A DNA stretch of 64,000 nucleotides from Brevibacterium sp. p3-SID960 (GTDB lineage Bacteria; Actinomycetota; Actinomycetes; Actinomycetales; Brevibacteriaceae). The position numbers and the translations under genes were made by a program. A model generated the notes under the pieces. That model searched no databases. It worked only from the letters and a program-made list of their open reading frames with translations, and had not been told where the DNA came from. Positions 29,804-38,800 of this stretch are shown one piece after another. How positions within the stretch are numbered: position 1 is the first letter of the stretch; each line of letters begins with the position of its first letter. The DNA is taken from assembly GCF_025144725.1 (NCBI RefSeq), contig NZ_JALXKS010000001.1, positions 1-64,000 on the forward strand, given 5' to 3'.

Positions 29804-30855
29804 AACCGCAGGCCCGCCGGGCCCTGCCCGCGCACCGTGCGCACCACCTCGGCGGCGGCTGGGACCGAGACGGCGCCTAGCCTGCGGCCGGTGGCCAGCG
29901 CGTCGACAGCGGCGATGTGGGCGGCGGTGACTTCCTGGGCGCGGCCGGTGCACTCATGCAGCCAGGCGCGCACCACGCGGGTGCGGATCGCTGCGGGCAG
30001 ATCGGCAAGCCTCGGGTGCGTCTCCGTGCCCGAGGTGTGGGTGGCGGTGGCCTCGGCCGCCCAGTCATCGAGGGCATCGGTGTCGGCGGCCAGCTGCGTG
30101 CCGGTGCGAGCGAGGGCGTCGGCGACACCGGGGCCGAGCGCAGCTTCGAGTGCGGGCAGCGCCTGTTGGCGGACGCGCACCCGGGTGTAGGCCGCGTCGT
30201 CGTTCATCGGGTCGTGCCACACCGGCAGGTGCCGGGCCGCAGCCGAGGCCGCAGTCTGCGCGCGGGTGATCTCCAGCAGCGGCCGCCACACCGGGCAGTC
30301 GGCGACGGTGCTGACAGCCCGCATCCCGGCCAGAGACCTGGCACCGGAGCCGCGGGCCAGCCCGAGGAGGACGGTTTCGGCCTGGTCATCGCGGGTGTGG
30401 GCGGTGAGCACGGCGGTGGCGCCAAGCTTACGGCGGTGGTCGTCCAGTGCGGTGTAGCGGGTGGTGCGGGCGGCGGCTTCGAGGCCCTCTGGCCCGGCGG
30501 TGACCGGGTGAGTGAGGACGGCCGTCGGCAGGCCGCGATCGGTGAGGTGATCGCGGACCTGGGCGCAGACATCGGCGCTGGCCGGCTGCAACCCATGGTC
30601 GACGGTCGCTGCTGTGATCTCGACTGCCCGGCCGGCAGCTGTCAGGCCGGCGGGCCGGGTGGTGAAGAAAGCGGCGGCATCGGCAAGGGCGAGGGAGTCG
30701 GCTCCCCCGGAGACGGCGATGATGAGCCGGACCGGGACTTCTTCTGCTTCGGGTCCGGGGGCGGGCAATGCGGCGACGGCGGCGTCGAGGAAGCCCAGCA
30801 GCGCATTCCGGATCGTGGCCGTGGCCGCATCGAGCCGCGGGCGCCTGCTTCTCAC
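29782..30855 (-). CDS. tilS: tRNA(Ile)-lysidine synthase
   Basis: Modifies C34 of tRNA-Ile(CAU) to lysidine so that it reads AUA; essential. The PP-loop motif SGGADS is at residues 49-54, with the TilS-specific HTRDDQAETVLLGLARGSG segment and a C-terminal substrate-binding region. 357 residues, normal for actinobacteria. The start ATG overlaps the preceding stop by four bases. Confidence 0.95.
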   Translation of the reverse strand: MRSRRPRLDAATATIRNALLGFLDAAVAALPAPGPEAEEVPVRLIIAVSGGADSLALADAAAFFTTRPAGLTAAGRAVEITAATVDHGLQPASADVCAQVRDHLTDRGLPTAVLTHPVTAGPEGLEAAARTTRYTALDDHRRKLGATAVLTAHTRDDQAETVLLGLARGSGARSLAGMRAVSTVADCPVWRPLLEITRAQTAASAAARHLPVWHDPMNDDAAYTRVRVRQQALPALEAALGPGVADALARTGTQLAADTDALDDWAAEATATHTSGTETHPRLADLPAAIRTRVVRAWLHECTGRAQEVTAAHIAAVDALATGRRLGAVSVPAAAEVVRTVRGQGPAGLRFLRPQLR

Positions 30856-32012
30856 GTCTGCTCCGGCGGGTTCGGGTTGTCCGGCGCGTCGAGGACGCGG
30901 GCGACCCAGTCGGCGGGGTGTTCGATCTCATGCAGGCTCGGCAGGTTGCCTGGCGATTCCCACACGCGGTTGAGCCCAGCGTGGCCGCGCGTGCGCACGA
31001 CGGCGCGGACGAACGCGGCACCGCGGGTGTACTGGGCGAGCTTCTCGTCGATGCCGAGCACTCGGTTGATGATCGCTTTGATGCCGGTGGCCGAGTGCCG
31101 GTGGGTGTCGAAGGCAGCGCGGATGCGGCGCACGCTGGGGATGACGCCGGGGCCGACGGCGTCCATGACGACATCGGCGTGGCCTTCGAGCAGGCTCATG
31201 AGCGCGGTGACCTCATCGAGCAGTTCGGCATGCCGGGGCCCGATGAGCGTGTCGATGATGCTTGTGTCGTCTCTCAGGGCGCGGGCGAGCGCGGCAAGGG
31301 TCTCGACGAGTCCGGGATTCTCGATGCCGTCGGGCTGATCGGACGTGCCGGGCAGGCCGCCGGCGATGACAGGGGCGAGGAAGGCCTGCATCCGCTCCTG
31401 CAGATGAGCCTGCAGCCAGGGGGCGGCGGCGAACTGGACATGGTGGGTGCGTTCGTGCACGGCGACCCACAGCCGGAAGTCCCGGGCGGGGACTTTGAGT
31501 TCGCGTTCGACGGTGAGGATGTTCGGGGCTACGAGCAGCAGCCGGCCGCCAGCGGTGAAGGGGTCGAACTGGCCGAGCACCCGCGAACCGACGATCGCCA
31601 GAGCTGCGCCCATCTCCACCGAGCTGGCCCACCTCTGGGTGCGGCTGGGATCGCCTGTCCCGGTGGCTGCTGCGGCGTCGGCGAGGACGCGGCCGAAGGA
31701 CTGGGCGTTGGCTTCGACCCAGCTGAGCCGGTCGACGATGAGCGTGCTGCCTTCGGCGAGCCGGCGCCTGATCCGGGTATCGGTCTCGGTGTCCATCCGC
31801 ATGACGGTGAGCACGAGGTCGACGGCGGTCTCAGCGTCCTCGCGCAGCTCCTCGACCAGCGCTGCCGCATCTGCCGGTCCGGGCAGCCGGCCGGCGCCGA
31901 GGAGTTCGGCTGCGGTCTGGCGGACGGCGTCGACGGACACCCAGCCGGAGGCCGACGACTCGCCGGCCGCCTGCTCGCGGGCCGCCTGTTCGTGACCGCC
32001 GAGGGTGGTCAT
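30852..32012 (-). CDS. Zinc-dependent metalloprotease-like protein (DUF2342)
   Basis: The actinobacterial protein located between dacB and tilS in mycobacteria (Rv3626c type). The zinc motif HERTHH lies in AVHERTHHVQFAAAPWL near residue 190. 386 residues. ATG 32012 makes an ATGA overlap with the dacB stop; an in-frame ATG four codons upstream is less likely. The family is described as coenzyme F420 biosynthesis-associated or metalloprotease-like, but the role here is unknown. Confidence 0.85.
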   Translation of the reverse strand: MTTLGGHEQAAREQAAGESSASGWVSVDAVRQTAAELLGAGRLPGPADAAALVEELREDAETAVDLVLTVMRMDTETDTRIRRRLAEGSTLIVDRLSWVEANAQSFGRVLADAAAATGTGDPSRTQRWASSVEMGAALAIVGSRVLGQFDPFTAGGRLLLVAPNILTVERELKVPARDFRLWVAVHERTHHVQFAAAPWLQAHLQERMQAFLAPVIAGGLPGTSDQPDGIENPGLVETLAALARALRDDTSIIDTLIGPRHAELLDEVTALMSLLEGHADVVMDAVGPGVIPSVRRIRAAFDTHRHSATGIKAIINRVLGIDEKLAQYTRGAAFVRAVVRTRGHAGLNRVWESPGNLPSLHEIEHPADWVARVLDAPDNPNPPEQT

Positions 32013-33469
32013 GAGCAGCCGCATTCTGCGAGCAGGGTGACGGCTTCGTCGAAGACCTCGCGTCCGCGTCCGGCCGTGCCCGGGGAGAGGTCATCGGCCA
32101 TGAGGGAGAAGACGAGCAGCCGGCCGTCTGCGGTGAGCACGGTGCCGGCCAGACTCGTGACGGTGCGCAGCGTGCCGGTCTTGGCGTTGACCCGCCCGGC
32201 GGCCGGGGTCGTCTCCGGGTCCTCGTAGCGTTCGGCCAGGGTGCCCGACAGCCCTCCGACGGGCATGCCGGGGATCAGCCGGGAGAGGTCGCCGTCGGAG
32301 GCGGCCGCGGCCTGGATGAGGGTGGTGAGGTCGTGGGCGGAGATCCGGTTGCCGTAGTTGAGCCCGGAGACGTCCTCCAGGGCGATCGACCCGGTGTCGA
32401 GTCCGGCGCCGCGCAGCGTCTCGATGACCGCCAGCGGTGCCTCGGCACCGGAGCCGGGCTTGCCGGCGGCGAGCGCGACCTCCCGGCCGAGCACCTCGGC
32501 GGAGACGTTGTCGCTGGCGAGCAGCATGTTCTGCACGACCGCGGACACCGGCGCGGACTCGACCTGGGCGAGCTCCTCGGCACCGTCGCCGGCCGCGGCG
32601 GGTTCGCCCACCTCGGCGTCGATGCCGTGGGTGGCGAGCGCCTCGGCGAACTGGTCGACGGCCACCTGCACGGGGTCGGCGTGCCGGGGTGCCCCGCGCT
32701 GCAGATTCGTCCAGCCGGATTCGGTCATGAGCGGGCTGATGTTGGTGATGAACCCGTGGCCGATGTCGGCAGGCTCCCAGCCGTCGTTGAAGGTCGGGCC
32801 GGTGTAGCGCGAGACGTCGGCTGACAGCTGCACGGAGCCGATGCCGCGCGTTTTGAGCTGTTCGGCGGTCTCCTCAGCTAGGGTCGCCAGGCCGGCATGG
32901 CCCATCACCTGCATGGGATCGGACTCTCCGGGCCCGAGCAGCACGTCGCCGCCGCCGATCAGGTGCAGCTGGGCAGGCGCGCCGTCTGTGCTGGTGAGCG
33001 CTGCAGTGGTGGTGAACCGGGATTCGCCGCCGAGGCTTAAGAGCGCGGCCGCACCGGTGAGCACCTTCGTCACCGAGGCCGGGGTCTTCGCGCTGGCCTC
33101 CCCGCGGGTGTAGAGGACGTCGCCGGTGGCCGCATCACGGATGTCGATGCTGAGTTTGCCGGTCATCCGCTCGTCGTCGAACAGCTCATCGAGTCGGCTG
33201 GTCAGGTCTGCCGGCACCGGCGCCGAGGTGTTCAGCGGGCCGGCGAGCTGCTGCTGGCCGGCGTTCGCTTCGGGTTTGGGCACAGGGTCGATGTGGATCG
33301 GTTCGGTGACCGTCAGGATGCCGGGCACCCGGTCGTAGGCGTCAGCGACTCCGTACCCGGCCAGCAGCGCCAGCGCAGCTCCGGCTGCGATGCCGCCGGT
33401 GAGCCGGCGACGGCTGCCGGCTGTGCGCCGGGTGGATCGGGTGTGGGCCACTGTCGGGTTCTTTCGCAT
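32009..33469 (-). CDS. dacB: D-alanyl-D-alanine carboxypeptidase / endopeptidase (PBP4, class C)
   Basis: Peptidoglycan remodelling enzyme outside the membrane. It has one N-terminal membrane segment (LTGGIAAGAALALLAGYGVADAY) after a basic stretch. The SxxK motif TPASVTKVLTGA, SxN-type motif ASDNVSAE and KTG motif NAKTGTLRTVTSLAG are intact. ATG 33469 is preferred; the frame is open to 33520, whose ATG overlaps a likely promoter element. About 486 residues. Divergent from ppa, as in mycobacteria. Confidence 0.9.
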   Translation of the reverse strand: MRKNPTVAHTRSTRRTAGSRRRLTGGIAAGAALALLAGYGVADAYDRVPGILTVTEPIHIDPVPKPEANAGQQQLAGPLNTSAPVPADLTSRLDELFDDERMTGKLSIDIRDAATGDVLYTRGEASAKTPASVTKVLTGAAALLSLGGESRFTTTAALTSTDGAPAQLHLIGGGDVLLGPGESDPMQVMGHAGLATLAEETAEQLKTRGIGSVQLSADVSRYTGPTFNDGWEPADIGHGFITNISPLMTESGWTNLQRGAPRHADPVQVAVDQFAEALATHGIDAEVGEPAAAGDGAEELAQVESAPVSAVVQNMLLASDNVSAEVLGREVALAAGKPGSGAEAPLAVIETLRGAGLDTGSIALEDVSGLNYGNRISAHDLTTLIQAAAASDGDLSRLIPGMPVGGLSGTLAERYEDPETTPAAGRVNAKTGTLRTVTSLAGTVLTADGRLLVFSLMADDLSPGTAGRGREVFDEAVTLLAECGCS

Positions 33470-33611
33470 TGCGGTCAGGGAGCGCGGCCTGTGGGGCGGT
33501 GCTGTGTGCCGGCGGCGCATTCACTATGCTAGGTGAGTTCGGTGCGATTGCCGAAGCGCCGCCGACCGCCCATCCGACCGATGTCACCTCAGAGTTGACC
33601 AAGGAGACGCA

Positions 33612-34100
33612 ATGGAACTGCTCGCAACTGTCGAGATCCCCAAGGGGTCGCGCAATAAGTACGAAGTCGACCACGAGACCGGCCGGGTCAAGCTCGACCG
33701 CTACCTCTACACCTCGATGGAGTACCCGGCCGACTACGGCTACTTCGAGGACACCCTCGGTGAAGACGGCGACCCGCTCGATGTGCTCGTGCTGCTGACC
33801 GAGTCGGTGTTCCCCGGCTGCCAGGTCGATGTGCGCCCGATCGGCATGTTCAAGATGGAAGATGAGGCCGGCGGCGATGACAAGGTCCTCGGCGTGGTCG
33901 CAGGCGACCCGCGCTGGGATTCCTACACCGACGTCGAGGATGTCGATAAGTTCACCCTCGATGCGATCGAGCACTTCTTCGTTCACTACAAGGACCTGGA
34001 GCCGGGCAAGTACGTCAAGGGCTCCTCGTGGGTCGGCCGCGCCGAAGCCGAGGCGGAGATCGAGGCCTCGATCAAACGCTTCCAGTCCGAGGGGCACTGA
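33612..34100 (+). CDS. ppa: Inorganic pyrophosphatase (family I)
   Basis: Hydrolyses pyrophosphate and so pulls biosynthesis forward. The catalytic signature DGDPLDVLV and the N-terminal [13 protein letters not shown] are present; 162 residues, normal. The ATG follows AAGGAGACGCA. A TATGCT -10-like element lies at about 33526-33531 between ppa and dacB. Confidence 0.97.
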   Translation: MELLATVEIPKGSRNKYEVDHETGRVKLDRYLYTSMEYPADYGYFEDTLGEDGDPLDVLVLLTESVFPGCQVDVRPIGMFKMEDEAGGDDKVLGVVAGDPRWDSYTDVEDVDKFTLDAIEHFFVHYKDLEPGKYVKGSSWVGRAEAEAEIEASIKRFQSEGH

Positions 34101-34184
34101 CAGCCCGAGGGCACTGACAGTTCGACGGCCGCTGAGCCCCCAGTGAGCCCGCTGCAGCGCTGACAGAGCCCGCTGCAGCGCTGA
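34086..34184. repeat. Short tandem duplications after ppa
   Basis: The last bases of ppa are duplicated out of frame (GAGGGGCACTGACAG then GAGGGCACTGACAG). Further on, GAGCCCGCTGCAGCGCTGA occurs at 34145-34163 and 34166-34184, a 21-base period, with an internal CGCTGCAGCG palindrome. No coding content is seen. Confidence 0.75.
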
Positions 34185-34197
34185 GACGCACCTGATC

Positions 34198-34231
34198 CGG
34201 CGGCCTGTTCCACGAGGCGGACAGGCCGCCG
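34198..34231 (+). terminator. Terminator hairpin downstream of ppa
   Basis: Perfect 11-base arms CGGCGGCCTGT (34198-34208) and ACAGGCCGCCG (34221-34231) with a 12-base loop. No T-run. Confidence 0.7.
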
Positions 34232-34338
34232 CCCCGTCTGCAGGCCGCAGCCGGCAGCCACGGTGCCGGTGCCACCTGGGGCTTCACCGCCTCGGCCCCG
34301 GTGAGCCGTGACGACGCGCTCCGCCACCGGCAGGCGAC

Positions 34339-34357
34339 TTAGGTTAGGCTAAGGAGC
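34339..34357 (+). promoter_or_regulatory. DtxR/IdeR-like iron box
   Basis: TTAGGTTAGGCTAAGGAGC matches the first 14 positions of the DtxR box TTAGGTTAGGCTAACCTAA and diverges after. It lies directly upstream of, and partly over, the ribosome-binding site of the VOC gene. Iron-dependent repression is inferred from this match only. Confidence 0.55.
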
Positions 34358-34364
34358 ACAGGTA

Positions 34365-35030
34365 TTGTCAGTGTGGGATTCTTCACGTATGCATCTTGAC
34401 CACGTCTCCTTCGCAAGCGAACCCGACGGCTACGAGAAGACCGCGGCCAGAATCGCCGAAAAGCTGGGCATCGAGGCCTACGACGGCGGCGTGCATCCGC
34501 GCTTCGGCACCCGCAACCTCATCTTCCCGCTCGCCGACGGGCACTATGTCGAGGTCGTCGAAGCCCTCGAACATCCCGCAGCACTGTCGACGCCGTTCGG
34601 TCAGGCTGTGCGCGCCCGCAGCGAACTCGGCGGCGGCTGGATGGGCTGGTGCGTGGCCGTCGATGACCTCGACCCGATCGAGGAGCGGCTTGAGCGCAAG
34701 GCGGTGGACGGCAACCGCACGCCCGACACCGGTGTCGAGCTTTTGTGGAAGCAGATCGGCATCAAAGGCCTCATCGCCGATCCGCAGCTGCCCTTCTTCA
34801 TCCGCTGGGTCTCCTCGGCGGACGAGCATCCGTCTGCCCGCGGCGCCGGCTGCGGGGTGTCGATCACCTCGCTCAAGATCGCCGGCGACCGCGACCGGCT
34901 GCGTGACTGGCTCGGCACCCAGGACAAGAAGCCGATCTCCGAGATCGGCATCGACTGGGACTCCCCGCACGGCACGCCCGGTCTCATGTCGGTGACCTTC
35001 GAGACCCCGAACGGCACCGTCACGATCTGA
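34365..35030 (+). CDS. VOC / glyoxalase-like domain protein
   Basis: Vicinal oxygen chelate fold protein of unknown substrate. HLDHVSFASEP opens the first beta-alpha-beta unit and the paired second half carries VSITSLKIAGDRD. 221 residues. TTG 34365 has AAGGAG eight bases upstream; ATG 34389 (MHLDHVSF) starts at the domain edge but has no ribosome-binding site, so both remain possible. It has a DtxR-like box in its leader. Confidence 0.78.
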   Translation: MSVWDSSRMHLDHVSFASEPDGYEKTAARIAEKLGIEAYDGGVHPRFGTRNLIFPLADGHYVEVVEALEHPAALSTPFGQAVRARSELGGGWMGWCVAVDDLDPIEERLERKAVDGNRTPDTGVELLWKQIGIKGLIADPQLPFFIRWVSSADEHPSARGAGCGVSITSLKIAGDRDRLRDWLGTQDKKPISEIGIDWDSPHGTPGLMSVTFETPNGTVTI

Positions 35031-35076
35031 TCAGCTTCGCCGGAGAACGCACCGGCCGCTCATGCTGTGCGCGCGG

Positions 35077-35859
35077 TCAGCCTCGCGGGTCGACCATGGC
35101 GAGCACCTCGGGAGCGAGGAACCCGACGATGTCGATGGCCGTGTGAGCCGCGACGAAGGGCATGACCCGGCGGATACGCAGGTAGACCGCGCCGAAGATG
35201 AGGCCCATGACGACGTTGCCGATGAACGGGCCGACGCCCTGGTACAGGTGGTAGCTGCCGCGGGCGAGCGCGAGGGCGATGATGATGGCCCACGGTGCCC
35301 AGCGGAGCTTGGCGAGCCGGTCGAAGCCGTAGCCGAGCAGCAGCACCTCTTCGAGGATGCCGTTCTTGGCGGCCGACAGGATGAGCACCGGGATCGTCCA
35401 CCAGTAGGCGCCGAGGTTGTTCGGCAGCACCTCGGCGGTGACCCCGGCCAGCCGCCCGGCGAAGTACACCCCGAGCGTGCCGATGCCGATGATGAAGAAC
35501 AGCCCGAGTCCCCACCCGGCATCCCGGCCCGGTGCCCGGAAGTCCAGGCCCATGCGGGTGAGCGCCGGGCGGGTGTCGGCGGAGGGATCGAGGCTGCCTG
35601 ACTGCTTGTAGAGCACATCGCGGTTCATCAGCCAGATCGCCAGCAGCACCGGCACGAGCGCGAACCCGATGCCCATGAGCTGGTAGGTCAGGTCGAACCA
35701 CGGCCGGGGCGAGGCCTCAGTGTTGAGCTTCGCCTGCGCCTCAGCCAGCGGCCCCCGCGAGACGGTGTCGAGCAGGTTCACCACCGCATACGCCGCCGAC
35801 TTCCCCAGCGACAGCGCAGCGACGACGAGCAGCTCGACACCGAAGCGCGGGCGGATCAC
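35077..35859 (-). CDS. CPBP-family intramembrane metalloprotease
   Basis: 260 residues with seven to eight hydrophobic segments. CPBP/Abi motifs are visible: ILEEVLLLGY (paired Glu), ARGSYHLYQG (Arg and His) and FVAAHTAIDI (His). Homologues process prenylated proteins or give bacteriocin self-immunity; no substrate can be named here. GTG 35859 overlaps the stop of the RND transporter (GTGA), so the two are co-translated. Confidence 0.85.
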   Translation of the reverse strand: MIRPRFGVELLVVAALSLGKSAAYAVVNLLDTVSRGPLAEAQAKLNTEASPRPWFDLTYQLMGIGFALVPVLLAIWLMNRDVLYKQSGSLDPSADTRPALTRMGLDFRAPGRDAGWGLGLFFIIGIGTLGVYFAGRLAGVTAEVLPNNLGAYWWTIPVLILSAAKNGILEEVLLLGYGFDRLAKLRWAPWAIIIALALARGSYHLYQGVGPFIGNVVMGLIFGAVYLRIRRVMPFVAAHTAIDIVGFLAPEVLAMVDPRG

Positions 35860-38800
35860 TCCGGCTTCTCCCCCGCTCCCGAGGTGCCGGTCTCGCCGCT
35901 GTCCGAGGTGGTGTCGTCCGCAGAACCGTCCGTGCCCGAGGCTGCGTGCGTGCCCGAGGTGCGGGTCGCCTCGGCGTCGGTCGCAGACGCGGCGGGTGCA
36001 TCGGCTGGGGCCTCGTCAGAGGCGTCGACCGTGGTGTCAGCTCGAACCTCACTCGCTGCCTCGCCAGCCGCGGTGCTGCCTGCCGCGGTGCTGCCTGCCG
36101 CCGAGCGTCCAGCAGCCGCGGCGGCGGCAGCTGCTTTCTTCTGCTCGGCTTCGGCCTCGGCCTGGTCGATGACGTGCGAGCGGCTCATGTCCTTGATGGT
36201 CCGGCGTTCGCTGCGGCGCTCCTTGACGCTTTCGAGCAGCAGGTACAGCACCGGCACGAGGATGAGGGTCAGCAGCGTCGAACTCACCAGGCCGCCGATG
36301 ACGACGATCGCCAGCGGCTTGGAGATGAGCATGCCCTCACCGGAGATCCCCAGCGCCATCGGCACGAGCGCGAAGATCGTCGCCGCAGCAGTCATGAGGA
36401 TCGGCCGGTAGCGCAACCGCGCACCGTGGATGACCGCAGTCCGCAGCTCGACGCCGTGGCGGCGGAAGTGGTTGATGAGGTCGATGAGCACGATCGCGTT
36501 CGTCACCACGATGCCGACGAGCATGAGCAGGCCGACCATCGACGTCATACCCAGAGGCGTGTCCGTCAGCAGCGACAGGCCGATCGAGCCGGTCGCCGCG
36601 AACGGGATCGACACGAGCAGAATGAGCGGCTGCAGCAGCGACTTGAAGGTTGCCACCAGGATGACGAAGGTGATGAGAATCGCCGCCAGCAGCGCGAGTC
36701 CCATCTGCGTGAACGCCTCCTGCTGCTCGGCTGTCGCTCCGCCGAAGTCGACGGTCACACCCTGCGGGGTGTCGACATCGGCAGCGGCTTTCTGCACCGC
36801 CTGGCTGGCCGCACCCAGGTCGTTGCCGGCCGGGGTGATGGTCACCGTGACCGAACGCTGGCCCTCCGTGTGGCGGATCTCAGCGGGCGTCTCGGTGCGG
36901 TTGACCTCGGCGATCTCTGAGAGCTTGACCGTCTCGGTCTCCGGTTCCGGCACGGGGGCTGGGGCCGGAGCGCCGGGCATCATGCCCGCGTCGGTGTCCT
37001 GGCCCATGTCACCGGCACCGTCCTGGCCGGTGCCTGAGGCACCAGCACCGGCGGACGCCTGGGCCGTCACGGGGATCTCGAGGTCTTCGAGCTCCTTGAC
37101 TGTCGAGACGTCGCCGGCGTGCAGCACGACGCGGTGGCCGAGGTTGTCGATGACGACGTTGCCGATCTGCTGACCGTTCATCGCCCGCTGCACGACCTGG
37201 CCGACTGTCGCCTCATCGAGGCCCTCTTCGGCGGCCTTCTTGCGGTCGATGTCGACTTCGAGGGTCGGCTGGGTGGCCTCCAGGTCGGTGGTCACCGACT
37301 GCACCTCATCGAGGTCGCGCACCGCATGAGCGATGTCCTCGCTGGCGGTGGCGAGCTTGTCGTTGTCCGATCCGGTGACCGAGACCTCAATGTCGTTGCT
37401 CATGCCGCCGCCCTCGCTCTGGATGGTGAGCTCGCCGGCGCCGTCGAGATCCTCGAAGTCCTCCTCCAGCTTCGCCGACAGGTCCTTGATGCTCACCCCG
37501 GGCTTGAGGTTGAGCAGGTGGGTGCCGACCGTAGCGTCGCCGCCCATCGAATCGTCACCGATCGAGAGCTGGTAGGACTCGATCTCGTCGTAGTTCTCGA
37601 ACACGTCCTCGACGATCGCGGCCTGCTCGCCGGACTCCTCCAGTGAGCTGCCGGCGTCGAAGCTCTGCTCGACCTGCAGGAAGTCCTGCCCGGTGTCGGG
37701 GAACAGCTCGGTTTTCAGCTGCGGGATCATGAACACGGTGCCGGCGAGCACAAGCACCGCGATGATGAGCGTGATGACCGGGTGCTTCGTCGAGGCGGAG
37801 ATGAACGGAACGTAGGTCTTCTGCAGCCGGGTGACCGGCGAGCGCAGCGCGGCGAGCTCGTCGACGTCACTGCCGGGTTGTGCACCGGCGGCCGTGCCCG
37901 AGGCGGTGGCAGCTGTCGGGGCGGCGGTCGCGGCAGTGCCACCGGCTGCGGTTCGGGTGGGTGCGGTTCCGTCGGATTCGCCGATGATCGGCAGTTCGCT
38001 CGTCGCATGCCGCCCGGCTGGGGCCTCGATGGAGACCGGGCGCTTGCGGACGGCTTTGCGCTCGGATTTCCACTGCCGAAGGTTGGCCTTGCGGTCGGCG
38101 CGGATCTGCTGCTTCTGCGCGCGGGTGAGCTTGACGCGGGATTCGCGGTCGCGCAGGAACCAGTAGGCGAGCACCGGCACGATGGTGAGTGCCACGAGCA
38201 GTGAGGCGGCCAACGCGATCGCCGCGGTTAAGGCGAAGGGCCGGAACATCTCACCGGTCTGGCCGGAGACGAAGATCATCGGCACGAACACGGCCATCGT
38301 CGTCAGGGTCGAGGCGGTGATGGCGCCGGCGACCTCGGAGACGGCTCCCATGATCGAGGTGAATTTCGTCCCGCCCTGGGCGTGGCGTCTGCGGATCGCC
38401 TCGATGACGACGATCGAGTCGTCGACGACGCGGCCGATCGAGATCGTCAGCGCCGCCAGGGTGAGCATGTTGAGGCTGTAGCCGCTCAGCCACAGGCTCA
38501 AGAGGGTGACGAGCAGTGAGAGCGGGATCGAGATCGCGGTGATGATCGTCGCGCGCACCGAGAGCAGGAACACGAGGATGACGAGGACGGCGAAGATGAG
38601 GCCGAAGACGCCCTCGTTGACGAGATCGTCGATCGACTGTTTGATGAAGGGCGCCTGGTCGAAGACGGTATGGAACTCGACGTTGTCGCTCATCCGCTCC
38701 GTGACATCCGGCAGCTTCTCAGCCACGGCATCGGAGATTTCGACGATGTTGCCATCAGGCTTCTTCATCACCATCAGTGACAGCGCCGGTTCGCCGTTGG

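Noticed and set aside
34361..34388. TTGTCA-17-TATGCA as the VOC gene promoter
   Set aside because: The -10 would overlap the ATG at 34389, and the TTG is itself a well-placed start codon, so the match is likely chance.
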